DNA from: Cymbomonas tetramitiformis
Lineage: Eukaryota; Chlorophyta; Pyramimonadophyceae; Pyramimonadales; Pyramimonadaceae
Direction: 5' to 3'
Assembly (NCBI GenBank): GCA_001247695.2
Contig: LGRX02035213.1
Location: forward strand, 32,656 to 96,655
DNA: 64,000 nt
The position numbers and the translations under genes are program-made. The notes beneath the pieces were generated by a model. The model made no database searches. It saw only the letters and a program-made list of their open reading frames with translations, and was not told where the DNA came from. Positions 12,420 to 21,480 of this stretch are shown here, one piece after another (the first letter of the stretch is position 1; each line of letters opens with the position of its first letter).

Positions 12420-13434
12420 ATGGTAGCTTCTACTCGAGCCACCGCTAGCATGGCGAATCGCCGACGCGCACTAGCCACGATTTTTGATTCGGCAGCTGCG
12501 AGACACGCCAACACTCCAGCCACACCGCCGGCAGCTCAGCCGGCTGCCAATTCAGCAGGTGCTACATTCCTTGCCTCGGTGCGTACACTTCAACGGGAGC
12601 ACTTCGACATGAAAGTCTCCAAGTCCGTTCGTCAAAAGTTGTTCGAGGACAAGAACGGGCGGTTTTCGGCGGCTGAGGGCCACGCGTCTGCGATCTTCGC
12701 CAGGATGGTCTCTGCGCTGCAGACGGCGTTTGTCACGGAGGACATTGGTTTCGCACCCCTTTTCCTACTGGACGATGCTACCCTTCCCATCCGCGTGGAG
12801 GCCAACGCCTTATTGTTCTCCACGCTCGAGCTCATGGTTGACCCCGCGTCGCCGGCAGCGGACTGGATGGACTCCTCGCACTCCACGTTCCCGAACGACG
12901 GTAAGCGGGTGCTTCTCGAGTTTGCCCGCCGCATGATCCCAGCGGGTGACCCCTTTCAGGGCCAGGCGGACATGTTGGGCATCCGCGTCTCTGCGGGCGT
13001 GGACCCGCATGACAAGATCAGCGACTTCAACGCCGCTCTGAAGGCTGCGAGGACGCGGGCGACACTCCACGATGAGGACGTGAAGGCGCTGTTCATCAAG
13101 TCCCTCGACACCGTCTTCTACCAGCCGGTGGTGTCACGGTTGCTTCTCCACGATCAACGAGCCGCTCACGACCTCCTCACGATTCAACAATGGGTGCGTG
13201 AATGCTACTCCGAGCACGTGCGGGCGGGCACCGCCACGGCGTCCGCACACCGCTACTCTCACGGCACGCATTTCATGGAGGGAGCCGCCGATGACTCCGG
13301 TGGACCCGGTGAGCTCGCGGACTTGAGGACGATGGTCCTCGACTTGAAGCGTCAATTAGCCGCATTCCTCGACACCGCCGAGTCCGGACCGGCTCCGCGG
13401 GGGTTTACTCCTCGCGCGGACAAGCCGGACCGCC
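12420..13434 (+). pseudogene. Gag-like protein, N-terminal part, split by insertion
   Basis: The ATG at 12420 opens 338 codons that end in the target site CGCC (13431-13434). Residues about 45-280 are helical and capsid-like (DGKRVLLEFARRMIP; LFIKSLDTVFYQPVV) and match the gag at 8872-10487. The frame then enters the terminal repeat of the 15.5-kb insertion and reads a few dozen junk codons to a stop. The true continuation is at 28964. Confidence 0.85.
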
Positions 13435-13659
13435 TGTCGCGAACTTATGCACGAAGCGTCCACACAAAGCACAACTCTCTAGCCCTACTACTAGACAGTC
13501 TTACTTATTGTCAGTGCCTATACAACACAAGCTCGACTTTGCATATGTTTCCTTATATGACTGCACAGTTATCTTGCTACTGTGACTATACAAAATCTCA
13601 AAATTTTTGATATCTCTTTATCTCTTCTCACCACTTGTGCAAGCTCTTTTTCTCAACAT
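13435..13659. repeat. Terminal repeat A, outer copy (225 bp)
   Basis: Begins TGTCGCGAAC and ends TTCTCAACAT. I see no difference from 14045-14269. It is joined directly to repeat B, so 13435-14042 reads as a 608-bp TG...CA unit. Confidence 0.9.
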
Positions 13660-14042
13660 GAAAAAGACTGTTAATTACAGTTCTGACGCAGTCGCACAAG
13701 GGCAAGTCCACAAATGTATATCTTTACAAGCATAAGAATACTGTATCTCATTAATTATCTCATAACACTGCTGTTTTCGCGGTCTCAAGCGAGTCCTGGT
13801 TATTCTCGGAATCACTGTTACGAAGGCAAAACAAAAATGAGCGTCTGCTCACTCTCACTACGCCGCCCTACTTATTCTCGTTATCTCCAAACAAGTGTAA
13901 CACCCATCCGTATTTCCGTATCTCGTCACTGTCATAACTCCTCGCGCGTATCGTACTGCGCGTGTCATACGTTCGTCACAGAGACTGCTACAGCAAGTGT
14001 CACAACCCGGCTGAGGTACACGATAAGCCGTGGTTTGTGACA
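13660..14042. repeat. Terminal repeat B, left copy (383 bp)
   Basis: Begins GAAAAAGACTG and ends TTTGTGACA. It matches 28577-28959 with one visible difference. Read with the following gc and A, it makes the palindromic junction GACAGCTGTC at 14038-14049. Confidence 0.9.
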
Positions 14043-14044
14043 GC

Positions 14045-14269
14045 TGTCGCGAACTTATGCACGAAGCGTCCACACAAAGCACAACTCTCTAGCCCTACTA
14101 CTAGACAGTCTTACTTATTGTCAGTGCCTATACAACACAAGCTCGACTTTGCATATGTTTCCTTATATGACTGCACAGTTATCTTGCTACTGTGACTATA
14201 CAAAATCTCAAAATTTTTGATATCTCTTTATCTCTTCTCACCACTTGTGCAAGCTCTTTTTCTCAACAT
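14045..14269. repeat. Terminal repeat A, inner copy (225 bp)
   Basis: Direct copy of 13435-13659, separated from B by only two bases (gc, 14043-14044). On the coding (minus) strand it is preceded by CAGATGGGGG, which sits where a polypurine tract is expected just before the TG of an LTR. Confidence 0.9.
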
Positions 14270-14303
14270 CCCCCATCTGTAGCTGCCACTGGTAGCACAG
14301 ACA

Positions 14304-17300
14304 TTAGACAAGAGCTTGCTCAGCATCTTCTGTTGTAACGCCATCCATTGCGAACTTGCCCATGCTGAAGGTAAACATACCCACTCCAGAAGCTTCTCCT
14401 CCTCGCAACATCCTGGCTCTTGTCAAAGGGTTGCGAAACACCATGACCCACATGCATCTTCTGCCAATAGGTCCATGCTCCAAATGCCCAATCACATGTA
14501 AACGTCCAGCGTGACACAGCTTACGAAAGTATTGTGCCCTGCTCTCTGTCATATCTGTCATGTAGTGCGATGGCACATGAATACAAGCCACCACTCGGCT
14601 GGCCAGTACTGCCAACGGCAACGCAATATCCAGCACTGCGAACCAGGGTGAAGTTACCACTGCGTCACACACCCCATACTTCTCCTTCCAGGCTCGATAA
14701 TTGCCCGGTTGTAAAGCATTAAGGGCTTCGTGCCACTTCAACTGCGGATTCCAATCATTATTCATGACCCTCAGATGAGGCCACTCCAGTGACATAACCT
14801 TGCCAATGACACCTGTGCCAGCCCAAGGATCCCATACCTGTGTGATCTTCTCCCAAGTCACCTCGTGCGCCAAACGCCTGACCTCCTGAGGAACTGTCAT
14901 CACCAACTCTAAGCCCCAATCCAGTTGACTGGCAATCTTCACCTGAGCTCTGCTCAGTTGTGTGACATCTCCTCTCTTCTGAACTTCCTCGGGGCTCATG
15001 GCCTGCACCGTGGACGTCTTGCGGAGACTTCTCGCGCGAGCGTGCTGTTCTGCACACTTCCTGCTCAAGATGGTGCGATGGCCCTCATGCCAGAATCCTG
15101 GCATCACTTCTGTGATCACTCTGCTGAGCTCCTCCTGGCTTCCCCAGGCCACTCTGTCAGGAAGATCCCCCATGCTCCCTTCTCTGCTGAGCATCTGCCG
15201 CGAGCTCAGCGCCTGCCATGGGTCTTCACGTCCCGGCCTCACTGCACGATGCGGACCCACGTCTGCAGGCAACAATACCACATCTGATCCCAGCTTCTCT
15301 CTCAACTGCAACTCCATGGCCGCCATCTTGTCAACGATTGACGCGCTCACCTCGGCGGCAGCTGCCACCACAGTCCCACCTAAGCACTTGGGACACTGCC
15401 AATCCCCTTCAGGTACTCCATCCAGTGCTGGATTCAGACACCACGTGTGATAACCATGGTTACAGGTGTCACACAGCAACATGGCTGCCTCCCCATCTGT
15501 TCGCATGCACGCCTCACACGCGAGATGCTTGCTGGGAATGGCTGCACTGCAGTCGTACTGGTCTTTCACTTGTAAGTGACATGGCGCAATACTTTGCACT
15601 GTGCTCTTCTCCCGCAGCTTCGTGCTGTCCTCCAGCACTACCACTCCATCTCTTTGCACCTTGACTATCTTCAGGATGGCTGACTTGGTGGCCACCTCCA
15701 TGCCAGAGCGCGGTTGCTGTCGTATATACACGAAATCGCCTGCCTTGAACTGGTGCGGCTTCGGTTCGTAGCTGCCACTCCTCCTGTGCTCGTACCTCAA
15801 AGTGTCGCGGTGCTGAGCGATCTCCAGGTTGCACCCTGCATGTACCATGAGCCTCTTCACGATGGCGGCTCGCTGCAACAGATCATCAGCCAGTGTCTTC
15901 TCCTCCTGCTTCCCAAAGTCCAACTCGGGTCGAGCACGAAGATCCGGTGGCACCGTGGCTTCCTGAGCGAACAGCAAGGTGAATGGCGCCACTCCAGTGG
16001 ACTGCTGCCTAGCTGCGTTGTAGCTGAGTACGAGTGACCAGAGCATCTCATCCCACTCGAAGTCCAGGCCCTTGTCGAGGGCCATCTTCTTGAAGCAAAA
16101 CTTGAGGGTGCGTACCACCCGTTCAGTCAAGCCATTGCTCTCTGGGGAACTCGGTGAAGTCACTCTTCGGTCAATGAGACACTGCTCGCATAGAGCAGAG
16201 AACTCACCTTCAAACTCTGTGCCCCCATCCACCAAACATTCTGCAGGCGCCCCAAACACGGATAGGACATGATAGCGAAATGCGTTGGCGATGGTGGCGG
16301 CCTCCTTGTCGGGGATTGGAACGCACACAACGAATCGCGTGTAGTGCTCAATCATGACCAAGACGCGTTGGTTCCCAGCCTTCGTGACGCGTTTCGTGGG
16401 CCACGCTAAATCCAGGGACCAGCGATACATGAAGGACTTGATCTCCAGCGGCGTGAGATTCGCCTCCTCCCGTGCATAGTGCGTCTTCACCCTCTGGCAA
16501 GTCTGGCACTGAGTGACCACTGCTTGCACATCCTGTTTGATGCCTGCCCAGTAATGGCGCTGCCACAACAGGTTCAATGTCCGCCTGATGCCCCAATGGC
16601 CAGTCCTCTCATGGTACTCACGCACCAACTGAATCCTGTCACAGGGCTTGGGCACCAGCAGCTCCTTACCACTGACAGTGACCATGTATAACTCGCCCAT
16701 GAGCTCGTCCCAACGGTGACGCGCTGCCCTCTTCCTTACCCTGTGATATTCCTCCTTGGGCACTTCCACTCTTCCTCCTGTCTTGATCCACGCGAGGCAT
16801 AGCTCGTCCTCGTGTATGTCGGGGTGTCTTTCTCGGAATGACTCCTGGTTGGTTACGCTGGCTAGCATGGCAACCATCCTCGTCGTGTCGGGCAGCTTAG
16901 GCAGCCTCATCTCTTTCTCCTTTGTCACTGGTGCCCATTCTGGGGCTGAACTTGTCTCTGCTGGCTTGTCTCCAGGTCCTGAAAAGGCCTGCCGGTGACG
17001 TGCCTCGTAGCCCGCGAGCTTCATGGAGGCCATCTTCCACTGCCTGCGGCGTGGAACAGCGTCGGCGGTGCCTAGCCCCTGTGTACCTTTCTGTCCTTGG
17101 CTGCACATGCGTTGCAGTCGTTCTTCCCAGTCCTGATGGCTGAGGCGTCGCGCGACTTGCTGGGTGTAGCCGTTGGAACTGGTGATCCACTCTGCTAGTT
17201 GGGCTCGCACCGGCTCAGCCGTGCCCTCGGAGGTGGCAGCCACCTTGGTGGCTTTCACGATGGGGATGGCAACTAACGTGCCATGTTCCTTCTCCTCACT

Positions 17301-20300
17301 CTCCTCACTCATCGGCAGTTTGGTCGTGCTGACCTCGGCAATCGCATACAATAGCTCCATTGCTCTTCGGTCCATAGCAAGGCCAAGCACTCCTGCCAAT
17401 TCTTCGTCTTTCATGCCATGTGCCGCGCGCAGCTCACCTGCGCTGTACCCCATGGCCACTGCCTTCTCGTCCAGGTTAACCTCTCTGGTCTCCCCCACTT
17501 CATCATCATCTCCCTCCCTCACCACTGTGCCTGCGCGAGGCGCGCGAAAAGCACGAGAGTTTTGCGTCGCCAAGATGGTTGGCAATACTCTCATGGGCTC
17601 CCCTACAACGTTGGCGGTGTAGTGAGGCTTCCTGTCTCCTGTGACGACCCTGCGTGGCTTCCAGCCTCGCTGCAGAATATCGCGCACGTATCTGTCTGGT
17701 GGTCTGTCCACCCGCTCCATCACCAGATTGAACTGCTGATTCTGGAACAGATTGCTCCAATATGCTCGTAGACGATGCGCGTATGATCCCGCGCGCGCCG
17801 CGTCAAAGGACACCGGCTGGCCCACCACGCTGTTGATGATGGGGAACACCTCCTTCCTGATCTTCGAGTTCTCCTTGTGTGACAGCGGAGAAACGTTTTC
17901 CAGCACATATGCTGGCGGTCTCTGAGGCTGCAGCTGTTGCAGCGTGGAGAGGACTCGCACTGCCTGGTAGAACAGTCTGCTGTGCCTGCCCTCCAGACCA
18001 GCCAGCTTGCCAGCTGGTGACAGGTCCTGGCATGGATATCCACACACCATGACCCACTGCTCTCCACTCAATGCCCCTGCATGTACAAGGTCAATGAGGC
18101 TGGTGTCTTCGATGTTGCTGGGCAGTTGCTCCAAGTGGGCTGCCTCGGCACGGAACAAGTCAGGATGACGGCGACTGAGCGCCATGCACCTGGCCCTGGC
18201 TACCGTCTGGCTGGACTTCGAGATGTCCTGGTAGAGGTACTTGTTAACCTTAACTCCGCAGCGCAAGAGCATCTCTAGTCCAGCACACAGGCCCCCACAC
18301 GGCTCATAGCAGACCACGCCCTCTTCTCTGGCTTCCTGGAAGAAGCTCTTGTCAATCACTCTCGTGTCGATCTTCTTCGGCACTTTGAGCTTACCACCCT
18401 CCATGGTCTCGTCGCCGTATATCGCTGGTGAGCCTCCGGAATGCATACCCCTGATCGGCCGTACCTGGCTGAGGGCATCCCAGGCGACCCGAGTCAACCT
18501 GCCCGAGCACCTGGCCACTTCCGGGTGGTCAGTGTCAAACATGACCCCCTTGTTACACTCCAGCTCTTCTTGGTAGTGTACATCAAACAGTCGATGGACT
18601 GCACTGGTCCCCAGCTGCTCCCTGACCATGTTCTCGCAGTAGTTGGCCACCTGAGCTTCTGGGCTTACTTCGGGGCCAAGTGGTGGCTCCCTGGTCACTT
18701 CCCAGCAAATGGCGTCTGTGAAGCAGCGCGTTGGCCTCTCGGCACGCCCCGCTTCCCTGGCTCGGTCCCCTTCACGGTCCAAACGGGCACCAGTCTCGTC
18801 TGCGGTGCTGGGCAGTGGATACCTGGATGGCACATCCGCGTTCTCATTCTTCGGACCTGGTCGGTACTGGACCGTGAACTCAAACTCCTGGAGGCTGATG
18901 GCCCAGCGTAGGTGTTGACCTTGTAGGTCACCCTTCTCCATGAGTGTTGTGAGCGGCGAATGGTCGGTGATCAGCGTGAAGTGGACCCCGTGCAGGTACT
19001 GTCGTAATGTGCGGATGGCCCACACCACTGCCAGCATCTCACCCTGGAAGCTCGCGTACTGTCTCTCGGTTTTCGACAGCGAGCGGCTGATGACCACACA
19101 GATGTGTTCTACGCCATTCTCGTCCTTCTGCCCCAGCACTGCGCCAATGCCATGGTTGCTCCAGTCTGTGTAGAGGAAGATAGGCTTGCTGTAATCAATG
19201 GGCTTCAGACATCTCCCCGAACACAGGGCATCCTTCAATGCTTGTAATGCCTGGTCCTGATCCTTCCCCCAAGCTCCCTTGACATCCAACACTTCCTTTC
19301 TGAGCAGGTCGTTCAATGGTCGTGCCATCTCTGAGTAGTTGGGTCCCATGGGTTCCCCCACCAGACCTTTGTAGTAGTTCATGAGTCCAAGGATGGAGCG
19401 TACTCCAGTTTTGTCCTCGGGCTTGGGCAGCTCTTGGATGGCCTTGCACTTGATGTCCTGCGCGCCAATGGTGTTATAGCCGATGCGGTAGCCCAAGAAG
19501 TCCACCGTGGCTGACCCGAAGGTTGACTTGCCCGAATGCAGACGTATCCCTGCATCCCCCAAAGTGCGAAGCACGGCTTCCACATCCTTGATGTGCTGCT
19601 CAGCGGTGTCTGAGTATATGCACACGTCATCGACGTACGCCACCGTGCAGTGTTGCAGATGACGTAGCTCGTAGTCCATGATCCTGATGAAGGCTGCGGT
19701 TGCTCCAGCTGCTCCAAACGGCATGGATGTGTAGCGATAAAGCTGGTTGCCCCACCAGAACGCTGTCTTGTCCCTGTCCTCCTCAGTGGTCATGGGAATC
19801 TGGTGGAACGCCTTGGTCGCGTCCAGGGTAGTCTTGAACTTGGCCTTGGCCACGCGCTGGTAGAGCTCTTCTGGACGGTGTGGTAACGTATTATCCTTCA
19901 GCGACAACCGATTCGTAGATCGGAGGTCGACGCAGAATCTCGTCGAGGTCCACTGTCCAGTGTCGTGATCCTTCTTCCCTGCAACCACCACGTTGCTGGC
20001 GTGTCTGCAGTGCTGCGAAGCCGGCTCGATGAAGCCATATTCCAGCAGTTCCTTGCAGTGCAGGTCGATGATCTCCTGCTCTCCCGGGCTGTACTTCCTC
20101 GGTCGTTGGTAAGCTACCTTAGTCTCGTCCTTGAAAGGGATGGCGAAGGTCGCATGTGTCGCGCCCCCATGGTAGCCTTTGATGTCCTGCGGCTTGTTGG
20201 CGAAGCAGTAGCTGCACCTCCTTACCACGTTGCGCATCTCCTCCCAATTCTCCTCGGTGAACTCGGGATGTCCTCCAAAGGTGGCATTGAGCTCGGTGTC

Positions 20301-21347
20301 CAGCCACGCGGCCTCGTCCTTGGTGACCCTGGTTGTGCCCCCTGGCTGTAACGTGTCCAGCACCGTGTGCGGAAGCACCTCGTCCTGCTCTGCCACCATG
20401 GCCTCCCATCCGGTGTCCCATTGGCGCGAAGACCTCTGGTCTTCCCAGGCGGTCCTGGTAGATCTGATCGGCGAGCTCGAGCACGTGTCCATCGTCAGCA
20501 CGCCCTGAGGCTCCCCAGGGGCCACGACGGCCACCCAAGCAGCCACCGCTAGCAGCAGCAAAAGTTTTAAAATTCTGCCGGTACCCACTGGTTTAACTGG
20601 AGGGTGAAGGGTCAGTATGCAAGTCAACATCTTCCACCCCCCTTGCATACGGCCCAGGCCTCCTCCTGCAGACACGTAGACCACCAGCGCCAAGACTGAT
20701 ATCACATAGACACAGTGCGCCACTCGGTAGCAAGCGGCAGTGAACTGCAGGCGCTGCAGTCGAGCGGCAAAGCGCGGCTTCTGCATGCGCCGTGGAACAG
20801 CGGCCAGCGTAGCCGGCCCGGCGGCCAAGATCCGCTGGGCGACCGCCAGCGCGCGGCCCACCTGAGTCTCCAGCGCGGCGAATGTGCCACCATTTTGAAC
20901 TGAGCCGGAGCATGGCAACCCATGGTGGACAATGTGGGCGCCAACCGTCAAGACGCACCCCAGAGTGCCGACCATGTGTGTGAAGCGCATGGCGAGCATG
21001 ACGAGGCAGAACCGTATCAACGGCACGTACCACAGCCCACGCCGAGCGTGATGGAGCCCAGCTACCTCAAGAGCGCCCTTGGTCAACAGCAGTAGGTGCC
21101 TGGCCAGTGCCAACAGCACTCGGAGAGGCGCCTGTTGATGTGCCCATGGCTCGAGTGGCGTTGCGCGCACGGCCCACAACGCGCGTGCCATGGCTCTGCG
21201 GGGCGCCTCAGCGTGGAATGCCCAGCAGGCGACGACCTCACCAAGAAACCTGAATACCTCCATAGCCATCCACACTGCCATCACTGCAAAATGAGGCAGC
21301 TGCGGCCAACGCAAGCGCACGAACACCCCCACGAGCAGGAAGCACAC
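14304..21347 (-). CDS. Pol polyprotein: RT, RNase H, cytosine methyltransferase, integrase, PHD finger, second methyltransferase
   Basis: A 2347-codon open frame; the displayed first codon is GTG and the frame stays open upstream across the gag stop, so it is probably made by -1 frameshifting. In order: several hydrophobic helices (residues about 1-40, 105-140, 205-227, 258-277); RT (about 400-640, first Asp D509, box YVDD 571-574); RNase H (about 720-845; D728, E770, D795, D838); DNMT (about 1005-1310); integrase with H1579, H1584, C1614, C1617 zinc site and D1646, D1707, E1742; an SH3-like tail (about 1868-1925); PHD finger (1944-1988); and a class I methyltransferase-like domain (about 2165-2310). 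RT, RNase H and integrase are classical Ty3/gypsy order, with the DNMT placed between RNase H and integrase. All catalytic residues I looked for are present. Confidence 0.93.
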   Translation of the reverse strand: MCFLLVGVFVRLRWPQLPHFAVMAVWMAMEVFRFLGEVVACWAFHAEAPRRAMARALWAVRATPLEPWAHQQAPLRVLLALARHLLLLTKGALEVAGLHHARRGLWYVPLIRFCLVMLAMRFTHMVGTLGCVLTVGAHIVHHGLPCSGSVQNGGTFAALETQVGRALAVAQRILAAGPATLAAVPRRMQKPRFAARLQRLQFTAACYRVAHCVYVISVLALVVYVSAGGGLGRMQGGWKMLTCILTLHPPVKPVGTGRILKLLLLLAVAAWVAVVAPGEPQGVLTMDTCSSSPIRSTRTAWEDQRSSRQWDTGWEAMVAEQDEVLPHTVLDTLQPGGTTRVTKDEAAWLDTELNATFGGHPEFTEENWEEMRNVVRRCSYCFANKPQDIKGYHGGATHATFAIPFKDETKVAYQRPRKYSPGEQEIIDLHCKELLEYGFIEPASQHCRHASNVVVAGKKDHDTGQWTSTRFCVDLRSTNRLSLKDNTLPHRPEELYQRVAKAKFKTTLDATKAFHQIPMTTEEDRDKTAFWWGNQLYRYTSMPFGAAGATAAFIRIMDYELRHLQHCTVAYVDDVCIYSDTAEQHIKDVEAVLRTLGDAGIRLHSGKSTFGSATVDFLGYRIGYNTIGAQDIKCKAIQELPKPEDKTGVRSILGLMNYYKGLVGEPMGPNYSEMARPLNDLLRKEVLDVKGAWGKDQDQALQALKDALCSGRCLKPIDYSKPIFLYTDWSNHGIGAVLGQKDENGVEHICVVISRSLSKTERQYASFQGEMLAVVWAIRTLRQYLHGVHFTLITDHSPLTTLMEKGDLQGQHLRWAISLQEFEFTVQYRPGPKNENADVPSRYPLPSTADETGARLDREGDRAREAGRAERPTRCFTDAICWEVTREPPLGPEVSPEAQVANYCENMVREQLGTSAVHRLFDVHYQEELECNKGVMFDTDHPEVARCSGRLTRVAWDALSQVRPIRGMHSGGSPAIYGDETMEGGKLKVPKKIDTRVIDKSFFQEAREEGVVCYEPCGGLCAGLEMLLRCGVKVNKYLYQDISKSSQTVARARCMALSRRHPDLFRAEAAHLEQLPSNIEDTSLIDLVHAGALSGEQWVMVCGYPCQDLSPAGKLAGLEGRHSRLFYQAVRVLSTLQQLQPQRPPAYVLENVSPLSHKENSKIRKEVFPIINSVVGQPVSFDAARAGSYAHRLRAYWSNLFQNQQFNLVMERVDRPPDRYVRDILQRGWKPRRVVTGDRKPHYTANVVGEPMRVLPTILATQNSRAFRAPRAGTVVREGDDDEVGETREVNLDEKAVAMGYSAGELRAAHGMKDEELAGVLGLAMDRRAMELLYAIAEVSTTKLPMSEESEEKEHGTLVAIPIVKATKVAATSEGTAEPVRAQLAEWITSSNGYTQQVARRLSHQDWEERLQRMCSQGQKGTQGLGTADAVPRRRQWKMASMKLAGYEARHRQAFSGPGDKPAETSSAPEWAPVTKEKEMRLPKLPDTTRMVAMLASVTNQESFRERHPDIHEDELCLAWIKTGGRVEVPKEEYHRVRKRAARHRWDELMGELYMVTVSGKELLVPKPCDRIQLVREYHERTGHWGIRRTLNLLWQRHYWAGIKQDVQAVVTQCQTCQRVKTHYAREEANLTPLEIKSFMYRWSLDLAWPTKRVTKAGNQRVLVMIEHYTRFVVCVPIPDKEAATIANAFRYHVLSVFGAPAECLVDGGTEFEGEFSALCEQCLIDRRVTSPSSPESNGLTERVVRTLKFCFKKMALDKGLDFEWDEMLWSLVLSYNAARQQSTGVAPFTLLFAQEATVPPDLRARPELDFGKQEEKTLADDLLQRAAIVKRLMVHAGCNLEIAQHRDTLRYEHRRSGSYEPKPHQFKAGDFVYIRQQPRSGMEVATKSAILKIVKVQRDGVVVLEDSTKLREKSTVQSIAPCHLQVKDQYDCSAAIPSKHLACEACMRTDGEAAMLLCDTCNHGYHTWCLNPALDGVPEGDWQCPKCLGGTVVAAAAEVSASIVDKMAAMELQLREKLGSDVVLLPADVGPHRAVRPGREDPWQALSSRQMLSREGSMGDLPDRVAWGSQEELSRVITEVMPGFWHEGHRTILSRKCAEQHARARSLRKTSTVQAMSPEEVQKRGDVTQLSRAQVKIASQLDWGLELVMTVPQEVRRLAHEVTWEKITQVWDPWAGTGVIGKVMSLEWPHLRVMNNDWNPQLKWHEALNALQPGNYRAWKEKYGVCDAVVTSPWFAVLDIALPLAVLASRVVACIHVPSHYMTDMTESRAQYFRKLCHAGRLHVIGHLEHGPIGRRCMWVMVFRNPLTRARMLRGGEASGVGMFTFSMGKFAMDGVTTEDAEQALV
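14418..14855 (-). other. Second SAM-dependent methyltransferase-like domain of Pol
   Basis: Residues about 2165-2310. A motif I of the form D-P-W-A-G-T-G (2173-2179) and, about 50 residues on, D-A-V-V-T-S-P-W-F (2228-2236), which fits the (D/N/S)-P-P-(Y/F/W) box of amino-methyltransferases with Trp in place of the second Pro. The order (SAM motif before P-W-F) fits DNA adenine-N6 enzymes. The substrate is inference; the substitution could mean an inactive relative. Confidence 0.55.
15378..15527 (-). other. PHD finger of Pol
   Basis: Residues 1941-1990 carry a complete C4-H-C3 zinc pattern: C1944, C1947, C1959, C1962, H1967, C1970, C1985, C1988, with the usual Trp (DWQCPKC) two residues before the last pair. 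PHD fingers read histone tails. It follows the integrase C-terminal domain, the place where chromoviruses carry a chromodomain, so a role in choosing integration sites is a reasonable inference. Confidence 0.88.
15573..16670 (-). other. DDE integrase domain of Pol
   Basis: Residues about 1560-1925: HHCC zinc site (H-x4-H, then C-Q-T-C), catalytic core with S-L-D-L-A-W, V-D-G-G-T-E-F and E-S-N-G-L-T-E-R-V-V-R-T-L-K, then a basic SH3-like tail with AGDFVYIRQQPR. This is a retroviral-type integrase, not a tyrosine recombinase. Confidence 0.9.
17418..18335 (-). other. DNMT3-like cytosine-5 methyltransferase domain of Pol
   Basis: Residues about 1005-1310. Motif I is E-P-C-G-G-L-C-A-G-L-E; motif IV is G-Y-P-C-Q-D-L-S with catalytic Cys1106 (codon checked at 18030-18032); motif VI is L-E-N-V with Glu1150; motif VIII-like tract AHRLRAYWSNL. 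GVKVNKYLYQDI, GRHSRLFYQAV and the AHR..YW block resemble DNMT3 more than DNMT1 or bacterial enzymes. It would methylate cytosine in DNA using SAM. Reported algal and dinoflagellate retrotransposons carry similar captured enzymes. Confidence 0.9.
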
Positions 21348-21480
21348 CTGAATGCGCTTCGCCCGCCTATCATTGGCGGGCTGCGTGCCCGGCTTTTCGC
21401 CGGGGCTGCTTCTCAGTAACGGGCGCGCCGGGCTGCAGCTGGCCCGGTGCCCCCTTGAAAAGGCCCCAGTGCGCTCTCCC
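21348..21480 (-). other. gag-pol overlap in the -1 frame
   Basis: The gag frame ends with TGA just after ...RARY (21413). The pol frame is open through this stop and upstream of it, offset by -1. No perfect X-XXY-YYZ heptamer is obvious; runs of C/T and G lie 25-45 bp before the stop. A frameshift is the simplest way to make Pol from this mRNA. Confidence 0.6.

Noticed and set aside
13435..14042. Simple solo LTR next to an unrelated 14-kb insertion
   Set aside because: The 225-bp and 383-bp parts recur at exactly the inner and far edges of the interior, and one CGCC duplication encloses everything.
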